Origin: Chaetomium olivaceum | Taxonomy: Eukaryota > Ascomycota > Sordariomycetes > Sordariales > Chaetomiaceae | Reading direction: 5' to 3' | Length of the DNA: 64,000 bases | Assembly: GCA_039881045.1 (NCBI GenBank) | Contig: JAYWVB010000005.1 | Location: 248,001-312,000 of the forward strand | Shown: positions 32,238 through 43,800 of the stretch, one piece after another | Layout of the letters: each line of letters begins with the position of its first letter | Position numbering within the stretch: position 1 is the first letter of the stretch | Program-made: the position numbers and the translations under genes | Notes under the pieces: generated by a model | The model's database searches: none | What the model saw: only the letters and a program-made list of their open reading frames with translations | What the model was told of the DNA's origin: nothing

Positions 32238-32382
32238 GCCCTGCAATCAGAAGGTGGCATTGGCCAGCGGTCCAGGCCGATCTCTGCCCTGCAAACCAGA
32301 AGGTGGCGTTGGTCAGCGGTCCAGCCGATTCATTGCCTGCAGCTAGAAAGTAGCATTGGCCAGCGGTCCAGGCCGATCCATG
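32238..32382 (+). repeat. Three tandem 48-49-bp repeats
   Basis: Copies start at 32238, 32286 and 32335, each containing GGTGGCATTGGCCAGCGGTC or a close variant followed by CAGGCCGAT. Confidence 0.8.
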
Positions 32383-32468
32383 GCGTGAGAAGGAAATTTG
32401 CGCTTATCATCCGCCAGCCGAGATCTTTTATAATAACGGAAGACCGTCGGACATGTTGTCCTCTTACA

Positions 32469-34950
32469 GTAACGATCGTGGAACGAGCCATCTTGTTTTG
32501 CGTGGAGGAACTTGCCTCTGACGATGAGCGTCTCGAAGTTGGGCTTGGCAGTGGTGGTGCACGGACGGTCTGTTGGGGTCTGTCGGCTGTGGGGTGGCCC
32601 CGCTTTATAAGAGCCAATGAGATGGCGCAGCCCTAGGCAGCTTCACCGACGACCACGAAAGGATGCAAATTACAGGCCAACAAGATGAGAAGGAAACTAT
32701 CAATTGGAAGTAGCCTGTTCCGCTGGAAAAGAGCTCCAAAACAGAGCAACGGTGGAGAGCTGTGCTACGATCTGGGCTCGGAAACCCCAGGGTCTCGCCA
32801 GAGCGCCGCGCCCTCTCGTCATCGGTTTCAGTCCCCTGGCCAGATTCAGGCATGGCAGCCCATTCTTGAAACCACGGCTCAGACCTGTGGTCTTGCTCGA
32901 ACCGCCGCCTGGTCTCCTCGCCCCGTCGTTCCAGCTTGAGGATGGCCTCCCTCATGTCTTTGTCGAGCACATTCTTGGGCTCAATAAAGTCGCCACGCGC
33001 CGGTTTCCGAAACAGATGCAGCCCGTCCCAGCTCTGCGCCCTCGACAGCTGCACATACAAGCTCATGAAGCTGGGTCGAGTCGCCGTGCCACTCGAGTGG
33101 ACGCCTTTGAGGTTGACGAGGACGTCCGAGAACTGCTTGCCTTGGCTCTTCTGATCTGTCATAGCGAAGGCTGGGGTGCAGAGAGGCCCGGTTCTGTGGG
33201 TAACCCACCTGAAACCCGGCTTGCCCCTCCATCTGCCTTCTTTGCCCCGCATTTGGCTCGGGATGGCGACCGTCTTGCTCTTGATTAAAATGGTGCCGTT
33301 GGGGAGCCCGGGGATGGCGAGGCCCGCGCTGTCGTCTGACTGAAGGAGGACGGCCACCGGCGGTCCAAGATGAAGAGTCACATCGCTGGCGAGCGCGATG
33401 GTGCCGGCGGCGAGGTCGGGAAAGATGTCGACGGCCTTGAAAGGCGCCCCGTTGACCACCTTCAGCCCGACAAACTGGTTGCGAGTCACCACCACCGGCA
33501 TGCCTTGCGCGTAGAAGAAGAGGCCGGGGGTCGGCAGCTGCGAGTCGTCTCCGTAGCGGAGCACGTGGCATAGGTCCCCCGCACTCAATCGCTTCCCCGA
33601 CTCAGTATCGTGCTTGGCCGCAAAGACTGAGATGTGCTTGCCGTGGGCACGAGCCCACTGGACGACGGCCGCCATGTTCAGGTCCCACCGGTCTTGGTTC
33701 AGAGGCGTGATGGCTCTCAGGCCATCTACGAAGGAGTACTTGCACGACGGTGTATAGAGGCGTTGGCTCAGCCGCTGGAAGTCCAGCTCTGTCTGCTCCC
33801 CACTGCGCAGGCGCCGGAGGAAGCCCCGCAGCCTTGGACAGCCGGCTGCGCGGACCTGTTCGCGGAGGATGACGACGTTCGTGAACTGGAGGAACAGCTT
33901 ATGCGCTGCTAGGTGCTTTGCCGAGCTGTCCGGTCTCTGTCCACCGGGGTCCTTAGGCGTTGGCAAGAGGAGGCTGGTCTGCAGGACGGGGTCGAACTGG
34001 AAGAAATCACCAAAGAACATGACCATTGGGATCCCGCCGAACGGTCGATGCTGGTCGTCTCTGTACTGCTTCAGGCGGCTGTCCACCGCCGCGAGCGTGA
34101 GACCGCCCACCTGGCTGATCTCGTCGATAACCAGCATGATCATGTTTTTCCACCGCAGCTTCTCTTCTTCCGAGATGTTCTTGGCTGTCGCGGCCCTGCC
34201 CTCAAACGCAATATTTGCCGCCGAGTGCAGCGTCACTCCGCCGATAAGCGCGGCCGCATTACCGCTGGCGCCCGTCAGGAGCAGCGTGTGGAGACCGTCC
34301 TTCAGCCGGAACATGTCCTTGATGGCGTGTATGACGCGAGATTTGCCGGTGCCGCCCTCGCCGCCGATGTATTGGAAATGCTGCCGACCCCCTTCTTCCT
34401 GCAAGCGTGTGCCGCGCTCGTCAAGAAACGCCGCCGGCAGCAAGACCGCCATCGATTGGAGCTTGTTCAAGGTCCAGTGCCTTGTGAGCCCCAGGGCCAC
34501 ATCGACGTATGTTGCATAGCGGCCAAGTTCGAGCCGCATCTGTCCGCCCGGGCCGACCCCTTCTGGCGATCTTTCGCTTCCGCGAACGGGTCGCCATGGG
34601 CTCCCGAGGGGCCCATCATCATGCGCAGAAGACGAATTCGTTTGCCTGCCCTGGATCTTCGCCGTCACGCTGCTGTCCTCTTTCTTCTCGACCTTCAATA
34701 CCGCGTCGATCTCCTCGCGGCTGGCAATCCCATGCCGCGGAGAGGCGAATCTTGGAGGTCTTGTAGCATGGTATAGAAATGGCGACCACGCTGAGCAGCA
34801 GTGTTGTCGTCCTGGCTTGGGTCAACGGCCCTCGCCTTTTCATATCCTTGATTTCGCTACGTCGGACCGCGGATAGGACATCCAGGAAGGCTTCGTAATG
34901 CTCCTGAGGATCGATGCTCTCGACGTTCGCCAACGCCGCCGTCGTTCCCC
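32469..34950 (-). mobile_element. Partial Helitron copy (left)
   Basis: Sequence shared with the Helitron at 40821 onward. Common sequence starts at GTAACGATCGTGG (32469 and 40821) and fades at about 34925-34960 against about 43300. Only the helicase part is present; the Rep part is missing. Typical Helitron termini (TC...hairpin-CTRR) are not identified, so the true borders are unknown. Confidence 0.7.
32605..34698 (-). CDS. Helitron PIF1-type helicase, intact partial ORF
   Basis: 697-aa open frame. Motifs in order: GGEGGTGKSRVI (Walker A), VIDEISQVG (Walker B), FFGDFFQFDPV, ILREQVRA, a central region, then LSRAQSWDGLHLF near the C terminus, the layout of the PIF1/RecD-like helicase of Helitron Rep-Hel proteins. 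The preceding Rep endonuclease is absent, and further upstream pieces (to about 34945) are in a broken frame because a stretch of about 31 bp is missing relative to the right copy. Its centre is almost identical to the right copy at the DNA level. Probably not autonomous. Confidence 0.85.
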   Translation of the reverse strand: MKVEKKEDSSVTAKIQGRQTNSSSAHDDGPLGSPWRPVRGSERSPEGVGPGGQMRLELGRYATYVDVALGLTRHWTLNKLQSMAVLLPAAFLDERGTRLQEEGGRQHFQYIGGEGGTGKSRVIHAIKDMFRLKDGLHTLLLTGASGNAAALIGGVTLHSAANIAFEGRAATAKNISEEEKLRWKNMIMLVIDEISQVGGLTLAAVDSRLKQYRDDQHRPFGGIPMVMFFGDFFQFDPVLQTSLLLPTPKDPGGQRPDSSAKHLAAHKLFLQFTNVVILREQVRAAGCPRLRGFLRRLRSGEQTELDFQRLSQRLYTPSCKYSFVDGLRAITPLNQDRWDLNMAAVVQWARAHGKHISVFAAKHDTESGKRLSAGDLCHVLRYGDDSQLPTPGLFFYAQGMPVVVTRNQFVGLKVVNGAPFKAVDIFPDLAAGTIALASDVTLHLGPPVAVLLQSDDSAGLAIPGLPNGTILIKSKTVAIPSQMRGKEGRWRGKPGFRWVTHRTGPLCTPAFAMTDQKSQGKQFSDVLVNLKGVHSSGTATRPSFMSLYVQLSRAQSWDGLHLFRKPARGDFIEPKNVLDKDMREAILKLERRGEETRRRFEQDHRSEPWFQEWAAMPESGQGTETDDERARRSGETLGFPSPDRSTALHRCSVLELFSSGTGYFQLIVSFSSCWPVICILSWSSVKLPRAAPSHWLL

Positions 34951-35724
34951 ACCTGGAGTGTCATGTTTTGCTGAAATGCGATAGTTAGCCGAGACCAAGC
35001 TCGCTATCTACAGCGACTTTAAGCTCAATAAGAACCTACTCCTATTGACCTCAGCTTTGGATTTCCTACGAACACGGCCAGTGGATGCTGCTCATACTGA
35101 AGGTCCCGGTTTAGCCCGCGTACAAACTGATTCCCTTCTTGGGACGAAGGCTTCTTGCACGAGAGGTATCAACAGGAGATGGCGGCTATCCTACAAACTT
35201 CCCCATTTCCACCTGGGTGATCGAAAATGTAGAACCCGAACCTAAGACGCATCGCAACGAGCTTCTACTCTCGATTGGCCATTTGATCAACTGGTTCAGA
35301 AACCATAGGACGAAGTCTTTTTTCCAGGTTGCCTAAAATTCTAGAGCTGGAGCGCTTCAAAGATGATGTCACACGGATCGTCACGTGGACACAGTCATCA
35401 CCGACCATCGTCGGGGTTTTCCATGTCAGGCAGCATGGACTTCCTGGCGTGCGGGGTTTTCAGAAACTAATAACCATTCATTCTTCATCGGTTAGCCTCA
35501 CTATTCGACTAGTGTCCATGTCAGATACTTTCTCCTGTTTCCTTCAAGGCTTGTCACTATAAAGAGAGATCAGAATGTCAGACAGCTCGTATTCCTTTCT
35601 TTCTCTCTTCATGGACTTCTCGAGGCTATTGAAGATTATTCTTATCAATACATTTGGTTTTGCCGGTTCCCCCGGCAGCTGATTGTTCAAGCCCTGGAAA
35701 TTCTAGCCCTTGTAACAGATGATG
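34951..35724. other. No recognisable gene
   Basis: Between the left Helitron piece and the 3' end of the ankyrin NLR. Short frames only. Confidence 0.4.
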
Positions 35725-38700
35725 TCATAGCTCGTGATGGCCTGTCAATGAGGCGGCGTAGAGAGCGTTGCGGTAGACGCCGCCCTGCGCGTTGACATCT
35801 GCTCCCTTGTCCAAGAGCAGTTTGACAATTTTCCGATGGCCTTTCAATGAGGCGGCCTGGAGAGCGTTGACGTAGTAGCCGCCCTGCGCGTTGATGGCCG
35901 CTCCCTTGTCCAAGAGTAGTCTGACAATCTCTTGATAGCCGTTGTATGAGGCGATCTGGAGAGCGTTGCCGTATTCGCCGCCCTGCGCGTTGATATCTGC
36001 TCCCTTGTCCAAGAGCAGTTTGACAATCTCTTGGTGGCCTTCCGATGAGGCGGCGTAGAGAGCGTTGCCGTAGTAGCCGCCCTGCGCGTTGACGTATGCT
36101 CCCTTGTCCAAGAGCAGTGTGACGACCTCTTGATGGCCTTTCCGTGAGGCGGCTTGGAGAGCGTTGCCATAGAAGCCGTCCTGCGAGTTGACGTCTGCTC
36201 CCTTGTCCAAGAGTAGTGTGACGAGCTCTTGATGGCCTCTCCGTGAGGCGGCTTGGAGAGCGTTGCCATAGAAGCCGTCCTGCGCGTTGATATCTGCTCC
36301 CTTGTCCAAGAGTAGTCTGACAATCTCTTGATAGCCGTTGTATGAGGCGGCCTGGAGAGCGTTACCGTATTCGCCGCCCTCCGCGTTAATGTCTGCTCCC
36401 TTGTCCAAGAGCAGTTTGACAATCTCTTGATGGCCGTTGTATGAGGCGGTCTGGAGAGCGTTACCGTATCGGCCGCCCTCCGCGTTGACGTCTGCTCCCT
36501 TGTCCAAGAACAGTTTGACAATCTCTTGATGGCCTTCCGATGAGGCGGCTTGGAGAGCGTTGCCGTATTCGCCGCCCTCCGCGTTGACGTCTGCTCCCTT
36601 GTCCAAGAGCAGTTTGACAATCTCTTGGTAGCCTTCTGATGAGGCGGCCTGGAGAGCGTTACCGTATCGGCCGCGCTGCGCGTTGACATCTGCTCCCTTG
36701 TCCAAGAGCAGTTTGACAATCTCCTGATGGCCTGTCAATGAGGCGGCTTGGAGAGCGTTACCGTATCGGCCGCGCTGCGCGTTGACATCTGCTCCCTTGT
36801 CCAAGAGCAGTTTAACAATCTCTTGGTAGCCTTCCAATGAGGCGGCTTGGAGAGCGTTGCCGTATTCGCCGCCCTGCGCGTTGGCGTCTGCTCCCTTGTC
36901 CAAGAGCAGTTTGACAATCTCTTGATGGCCTTTCAATGAGGCGGCCTGGACAGCGTTGCCGTATTCGCCGCCCTCCGCGTTGACGTCTGCTCCTTTCCTG
37001 ATGAGTTCTTGTGCAGCTGCGATGAGCCCAGCGAAGCAAGCATAGTAAAGCCTGGAACCTCGTGGAGGACCTGGGACAGTGGACAGGGCCCTATCAGCCT
37101 GATACAAATGAGCCCATCGCTGGAACGTCACTTCCTCTTCGAGGAACCTAACCGTTGCTTCAACTATATTTTTCGAAGCATGAGCCCTTGCTGCGTAGTT
37201 TGTCCAGACTTCCGCCGCAAGTCTTGCCATTGGAAAATCCTCCTTAATCACCTCGCGGACACCTTTTATATCCGTAAGATAAGTCAAACATGTCCTCGTA
37301 ATAGAAATGCTGGCAATCGAAATCTCAAACTGACTCTCCCCAAGAAGGAACTCCTTGACGGAGAAGTGGGCAAGATGCAGCTCTTTATCGGTGGTGTGAA
37401 CTAATGTCACTAAGCTAGGACAGTAGTCCAAAATATCAGTATCGCAAAACAGTCGACGCTTGATGTCAAACCCTCGCGGCTCGTTTTCGATCTGCGTTGC
37501 TATCACTTCTTTAGCCTCAGCCAGCTTGAGAGGTCGCGCCGAGTGCACTAGAAACTGCAGAAGCCGCATCGCGTCGTTTTTAAGCTCCGTCGGTATGCTT
37601 TCAATCATGCGCCGATACGTGTCTTTCAGGTTCTGCGGCAAAGATTTGAGAGCTTTCTCAATATCTGCTTCATGACGACATCGAGCTAGGCTATCCAATT
37701 GGCAGAACGCCCACCTGAACCTAAGCAGCGCGTCAGCAAACCATTAGCATATCGACCGAAGCAGTAATATCTCACATCCCGCCAGCCCCGTCCCCAACCT
37801 TACTCCGGATTAGCTTGAGAAGATCCTGCGACAAGGGCTTGTCCCGAAACTCGCGTCGTTGCGAAAGCTGTGCTGCGACGTATGATCGGATATCGGCGTT
37901 GACAGCCTGCTTGTTGAGTTCTAAGCTGCTTTCTTTGCCTATCAAAGAGGGGATGTCGTGTAGGAACTCGGCTTTAGGCCGACCGGTACAAATCAGCTGG
38001 ACGTGGCCTAACTCTGCCCTGGACACTACGTCCTTAATCCAGAGGAGTAGGTCGACCCTCGTTGTCGACTCGTCTAAGGCGTCTAAAACGATGGAGACCT
38101 TCTTCTGGACGGCGAGCATCTTGAATAGAACATCTGAGAGCGTCTTTGTTGCAATTTGGTCACGGCCATCCTGGTGTGCTTGGAATGAGGCGTCAAGAAC
38201 ACCTGCAGAACTAGCCTTGCCTCGGTAGAGTTGGAAGGCAAGTGACCGCAGCATGACATCTACGGTCTGCTTTGCCGTGTCGCTAAAGTCAAAGAAGAAG
38301 CTGAGGATACGACGGTCGTTTCCCTTTGCGAGATGATCCAGCACAGTCGCACTGAGAACCGTCTTTCCACATCCCGCGGACCCATGCAGCCATAAATATC
38401 GACGCGACCCCGAGTGCCATTCCTGGAAGACCGGATTTTCCAGGAGCCACGCACCTGTCCCCTCATGGCGGAGCTGCCTCGCGTGGTTGGCGTTTGTAGA
38501 CGGATCGGAGGGGCGAAGCCAGCGCTCGATCTTCTCGGTACGAAGGTCGGCTTGGATGGACTCAGTGGCCATTTTCGCTGCAGCTGTGGTCTGCTGCACA
38601 CTATCGAGTTTCTGTTCAATTAATGCAGGTCAGAATGTCTTCGAAGTGAGGTGATTACTGTGTCTTGTTTATTCGCTCGGCCAAGCCACGGGGCGTGGGA

Positions 38701-39741
38701 GGATATAGAACCACTAACTTGATTAAGCACTTCCAGTGCCTTCTTGGTCTCCTGGACCTCCTGGACCGGCACGTACGCTAGGAGCTCCTTGGTATACGCA
38801 GCGGCGGTGGCCGAGGCGTAGCGTTGCCATCGATCGTTCTTGTGGGAATCGGCGTAGTCACAGATCCCTCGGATCACAAGACAGGGAAAGTGGTTCATCA
38901 GGCCGGCTGCTTCCATCTCAAAGCAGATGCAATCCTCGCCGACGTCGGCAACAATCCGATCACGCGTAGCGGCATCTTTGACAAGCGAGTTGCCGGATGC
39001 GATGGTCCCGTAGTGGACATCGGGGTCGGTGGTGTCTCGAGGATCGCGTTGAACCTCACCAGCCGCGTGGCAGTCCCGACAGTCCGGCCCCGCGACGTGG
39101 CTACTTGAAGTTTTGAAGAGGCGGTCATTGTCGATGCCTTGGTAAATATAGCCAGGACTTTGCTTGGATCTCTTGCCCATCTTCGGATTCTTTTCCAGCA
39201 TCTGTTGAAGGAAGCAGGGAATCTTGGAGTCCTTCCGCTCGTGATCGGCCTGGATTCTGGCAAGCGCATTAAAGAGGACGGTCGGAGGTGGCCTGAGGAA
39301 GCCTTTGCGCTCACGCCTGTCACCAGATTTGGCCTTGATCAAGTCATACTGGCAGACGCCGCCTGTGGTCCCGTCGGGCTGGCTCACGACAATGTCGCCG
39401 AGCCGGATATCGCAGTCTTCGTCTGGTCGGGCGATGCCGCCGCCTATGCCGACTAAAAGACCAACACGGATGGATGGCAGAGAGGCAAGCAGACTCGAGG
39501 CCGTGGTCGCAGCCGAGGTGGTTCCATAGACTCCAGCGGCAAGAGAGGCGATGACGATGTTGTGCTCTCCCACACGACCCCATGTATAAACGTTTGCGTC
39601 GGTTTGGTGTCTAACAAAGCCAGTTGGAGGCGCGTGTTCCTCGTCGAGCATCGCTTCTGCAGCGGCCCGCTCGATGGGAAGAGCAGCGATCCAGGCGACC
39701 CCATAGGAATCGGGGCTATCGAGAGGGTTGTGGGATGTCAT
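35725..39741 (-). CDS. NOD-like receptor: PNP_UDP - NACHT - ankyrin repeats
   Basis: Three exons join in frame to 1,284 aa: 39741-38719, 38611-37776 and 37720-35725. The N-terminal domain (about 1-330) is a nucleoside-phosphorylase-like fold (GVAWIAALPIERAAAEAML, LLVGIGGGI, CFEMEAAGLM). NACHT NTPase: P-loop GSAGCGKT at about 418-425, Walker B SIVLDALDE at about 514-522, WAFCQLDSL after the second splice. About 13 ankyrin repeats of exactly 33 residues follow (unit like LLLDKGADVNAQGG-YGNALQ), very alike in sequence. The last is cut at GHHEL by the stop. Such STAND proteins act in fungal non-self recognition and incompatibility; here that is inferred. It sits between two Helitron pieces in the same orientation. 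The frame is intact. Confidence 0.9.
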
Positions 39742-40284
39742 GGTGCGGATGAAAGCGGACGAGACCGTCAGATTGACGAGCAGAATGTTAGGGTTATACG
39801 GTTAGCCTACATTGACGGAAGCTGGAATTGAGTCACACGAGGAGAGAGAGGCGACGTGACAACGACATATTGTTTTATCACACTGGGGAGCGCAGCCTTG
39901 TACAACAGTTGCCATAGAAAAACGAGAGCAAGCTGAAAAGGATCAGGCCGAGCAGGATCGGGCCGCAACAACAGGTTCTCACCAATTACACACACCCACG
40001 TTCGGGGCCCTGATGCTGTGGGCGCTTGCATACAGCACCCTCTAGCCCGCCGGATGACATGATTGGGAGTGATCAATGCCAAGAAACTGCCTTTTACGGC
40101 AGTCATCTGTTGGAATAACGGGTCTGCGGGTGTCCGGCTGCCTCGGGAACAAAAAAACGTTAACTACCTCATTTACACTAGCGCAATATATCTGTTTCTT
40201 GTTCGGGACTAATCTCGTTCAGTACGTTAATTGCGTTGTTAGCTCTTTTTGCAGATTTCAGCTCTACTTTGTACCAGTTGGCTC
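39742..40284. other. Upstream region of the NLR; no gene seen
   Basis: Should contain the NLR promoter. No recognisable coding sequence. Confidence 0.4.
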
Positions 40285-40634
40285 TGTGGGAGTTGCAAGT
40301 AGAAACCCATTCTCGTTACCAAACCATGCTCGAAATCCCACGTCGTCACCTCATATTAGCTATTCTGCCTCGACGGTTGCCCCAAAGAGCGCAAAACGCC
40401 AGGCGACCGAATTATGTACCAGCCAGCCCTGGAGCACCGCTGTGCTGTATTACTAAATTCTGAGATTGACCAAAGAACTGCCCTTGCTTGCTTCCCAACA
40501 TTTATCAGCGATCCTAAAACTAATCGCACGACGGCATTGTGATGCGGCCGTGGGCTAATTGCGCCGGCGCGTTCCTCCAGGCTTCCTTTGGCGGGCCGCG
40601 CAGCGGCACGGTCCCTCTTGTGCCTGGAGGAACG
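40285..40634 (+). pseudogene. Fragment duplicated from the gene at 48469, with hairpin end
   Basis: Encodes GVASRNPFSLPN and later ATELCTSQPW, aligning with exon 2 of the 48469-49878 gene (GVASRNPFSSPN ... TTELAASPGAP). A non-coding part around 40570-40634 matches about 49978-50030. It contains the perfect hairpin GCCGCGCAGCGGC (40595-40607) framed by a 13-bp inverted repeat CGTTCCTCCAGGC / GCCTGGAGGAACG (40570-40582, 40622-40634). The fragment is not a gene. Confidence 0.65.
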
Positions 40635-40717
40635 TACGAGGAACGAGTACTTCCGAAAGGTTCCTTTTCCGAGAAAAACCATGGCCTGCTCAAGCACGGA
40701 CCAATTCCCTGGAGTGA

Positions 40718-40773
40718 CCCATAAAAAACCCATAAAAAACCCATAAAAAACCCATAAAAAACCCATAAAAAAA
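40718..40773 (+). repeat. Five 11-bp tandem repeats
   Basis: Unit CCCATAAAAAA repeated five times without change. Confidence 0.95.
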
Positions 40774-40820
40774 GCCGTGCCATATCTCCCTGTATACTGT
40801 GAAGTTTTACTGTGATTATC

Positions 40821-43800
40821 GTAACGATCGTGGAACGAGCCATCTTGTTTTGCGTGGAGGAACTTGCCTCTGACGATGAGCGTCTCGAAGTTGGGCTTGG
40901 CAGTGGTGATGCACGGACGGTCTGTTGGGGTCTGTCGGCTGTGGGGTTGCCCCGCTTTATAAGAGCCAATGAGATGGCGCAGCCCTAGGCAGCTTCACCG
41001 ACGACCACGAAAGGATGCAAATTACAGGCCAACAAGATGAGAAGGAAACTATCAATTGGAAGTAGCCTGTTCCGCTAGAGAAAAGCTGCTAGGACGGAGC
41101 GACCGTGGAAAGCTGTACTACGATCCGGCGTCGGAAATCCTAGGGTCTCGCTAGAGCGCCGCGTCTTCTACGTCATCGGTTTCAGTACCCTGGCCAGATT
41201 CAGGCATGGCCTCCCATTCTTGAAACCACGACTCGTGCCTGTGGTCTTGCTCGAACCGCCGTCTGGTCTCCTCACCCCGTCGTTCCAGCTTGAGGATGGC
41301 GTCCCTCATGTCTTTATCAAGCACGTTCTTGGGCTCGATGAAGTCACTGCGCGCTGGCTTCCGAAACAGATGCAGCCCGTCCCAGCTTTGCGCCCTCGAC
41401 AGCTGCACGTACAGGCTCATGAAGCTGGGCCGCGTCGCCGTGCCACTCGAGTGGACGCCTTTAAGGTTGACGAGCACGTTGGAGAACTGCTTGCCCTGGC
41501 TCTTCTGATCTGTCATGGCGAAGGCCGGTGTGCAGAGAGGCCCCGTTCGGTGGGTGACCCACCGAAAACCCGGCTTGCCCCTCCATCTGCCTTCTTTGCC
41601 CCGCATTTGGCTCGGGATGGCGACCGTCTTGCTCTTGATTAAAATGGTGCCATTGGGGAGCCCGGGGATGGCGAGGCCCGCGCTGTCGTCTGACTGAAGG
41701 AGGACGGCCACCGGCGGTCCAAGATGAAGAGTCACATCGCTGGCGAGCGCGATGGTGCCGGCGGCGAGGTCGGGAAAGATGTCGACGGCCTTGAAAGGCG
41801 CCCCGTTGACCACCTTCAGCCCGACAAACTGGTTGCGAGTCACCACCACCGGCATGCCTTGCGCGTAGAAGAAGAGGCCGGGGGTCGGCAGCTGCGAGTC
41901 GTCTCCGTAGCGGAGCACGTGGCATAGGTCCCCCGCACTCAATCGCTTCCCCGACTCAGTATCGTGCTTGGCCGCAAAGACTGAGATGTGCTTGCCGTGG
42001 GCACGAGCCCACTGGACGACGGCCGCCATGTTCAGGTCCCACCGGTCTTGGTTCAGAGGCGTGATGGCTCTCAGGCCATCTACGAAGGAGTACTTGCACG
42101 ACGGTGTATAGAGGCGTTGGCTCAGCCGCTGGAAGTCCAGCTCTGTCTGCTCCCCACTGCGCAGGCGCCGGAGGAAGCCCCGCAGCCTTGGACAGCCGGC
42201 TGCGCGGACCTGTTCGCGGAGGATGACGACGTTCGTGAACTGGAGGAACAGCTTATGCGCTGCTAGGTGCTTTGCCGAGCTGTCCGGTCTCTGTCCACCG
42301 GGGTCCTTAGGCGTTGGCAAGAGGAGGCTGGTCTGCAGGACGGGGTCGAACTGGAAGAAATCACCAAAGAACATGACCATCGGGATCCCGCCGAACGGTC
42401 GATGCTGGTCGTCTCTGTACTGCTTCAGGCGGCTGTCCACCGCCGCGAGCGTGAGACCGCCCACCTGGCTGATCTCGTCGATAACCAGCATGATCATGTT
42501 TTTCCACCGCAGCTTCTCTTCTTCCGAGATGTTCTTGGCTGTCGCTGCCCTGCCCTCAAACGCAATATTTGCCGCCGAGTGCAGCGTCACTCCGCCGATA
42601 AGCGCGGCCGCATTACCGCTGGCGCCCGTCAGGAGCAGCGTGTGGAGACCGTCCTTCAGCCGGAACATGTCCTTGATGGCGTGTATGACGCGAGATTTGC
42701 CGGTGCCGCCCTCGCCGCCGATGTATTGGAAATGCTGCCGACCCCCCTTCCTGCAGCCGTGTGCCGCGCTCGTCAAGAAATGCCGCTGGTAGTAAGACTG
42801 CCATCGACTGGAGCTTGTTCAGGGTCCAGTGCCTTGTGAGCCCCAGCGCCACATCGACGTATGTTGCATAACGTCCGAGCTCGAGCCGCATCTGTCCACC
42901 CGGGCCGACCCCTTCTGGAGATCTTTCGCATCCGTGAACGGGCAACCGTGGGCTCCCGTGTGGCTCGCCAGCATGCGCAGAAGACGGATTCGTTTGCCTG
43001 CCCTGGATCTTCGCCGTGACGCTGCTGTCCTCTTTCTTCTGGACCTTCAATACCGCGTCGATCTCCTCGCGGCTGGGCAATCCCATGCCGCGGAAAGGCG
43101 AGTCTTGGAGGTCCTGTAGCATGGTATAGAAATGGCGACCACGCTGGGCAGCATTGTTGTCGTCCTGGCTTGGGTCAACTGCCCTCGCCTCTTCGTCCAA
43201 GCGCCTCAGCGCCGAAGTCGCTGTCATATCTTTGATCTCGCTACCTCGAACCGCTGAAAGGACATCCAAGAAGGCTTCGTAGTGGGCCTGTGGATCGATG
43301 CCCCCACCATCCAGTCCGACGCCGTCATCGTCCCCCTCCCGGTCCTCAAAGTCAAACCCGTCGACGACGTCTTCGTTTTCCTGTTCTAGCCCTTGCATCT
43401 TTCGGTCAGCACGGGCATCGTCCGCCGAGACGCGTAGCAGAGCGATATTCTGGACGTGTGAGCGGATTCGGGCGCCCAGCTGCCCCTCGAGCGATTGCCA
43501 AAGTCCTGGTATATCGTCCGCTGGCTCAGCCTGAAACCTTTCCCATGGAACGAAGAGGGCGAGGTGCAGGACTGCGTTTCTGTATGTGACTTGTAAGCCC
43601 TTTTCTTTTACGCCAAGAGGACCCTGCTACCTACCTCCTTACAAATTTCTCGTCCTGCTCTTCGAACTCGTCTGTGAGGCGGCCATGAAAAACGGGTACT
43701 GCTGTCTCCTTGGGAGTTCGGAGGCATTGAATCCATCCTTTGCAGACTGTTTCCGATGGTGGAAAAGGAACCGAGGTCGGGTCTCGCCGGTGACAATGCT

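Noticed and set aside
33913..34776. Plus-strand ORFs across both helicase copies
   Set aside because: Antisense shadows duplicated along with the helicase; no independent motif.
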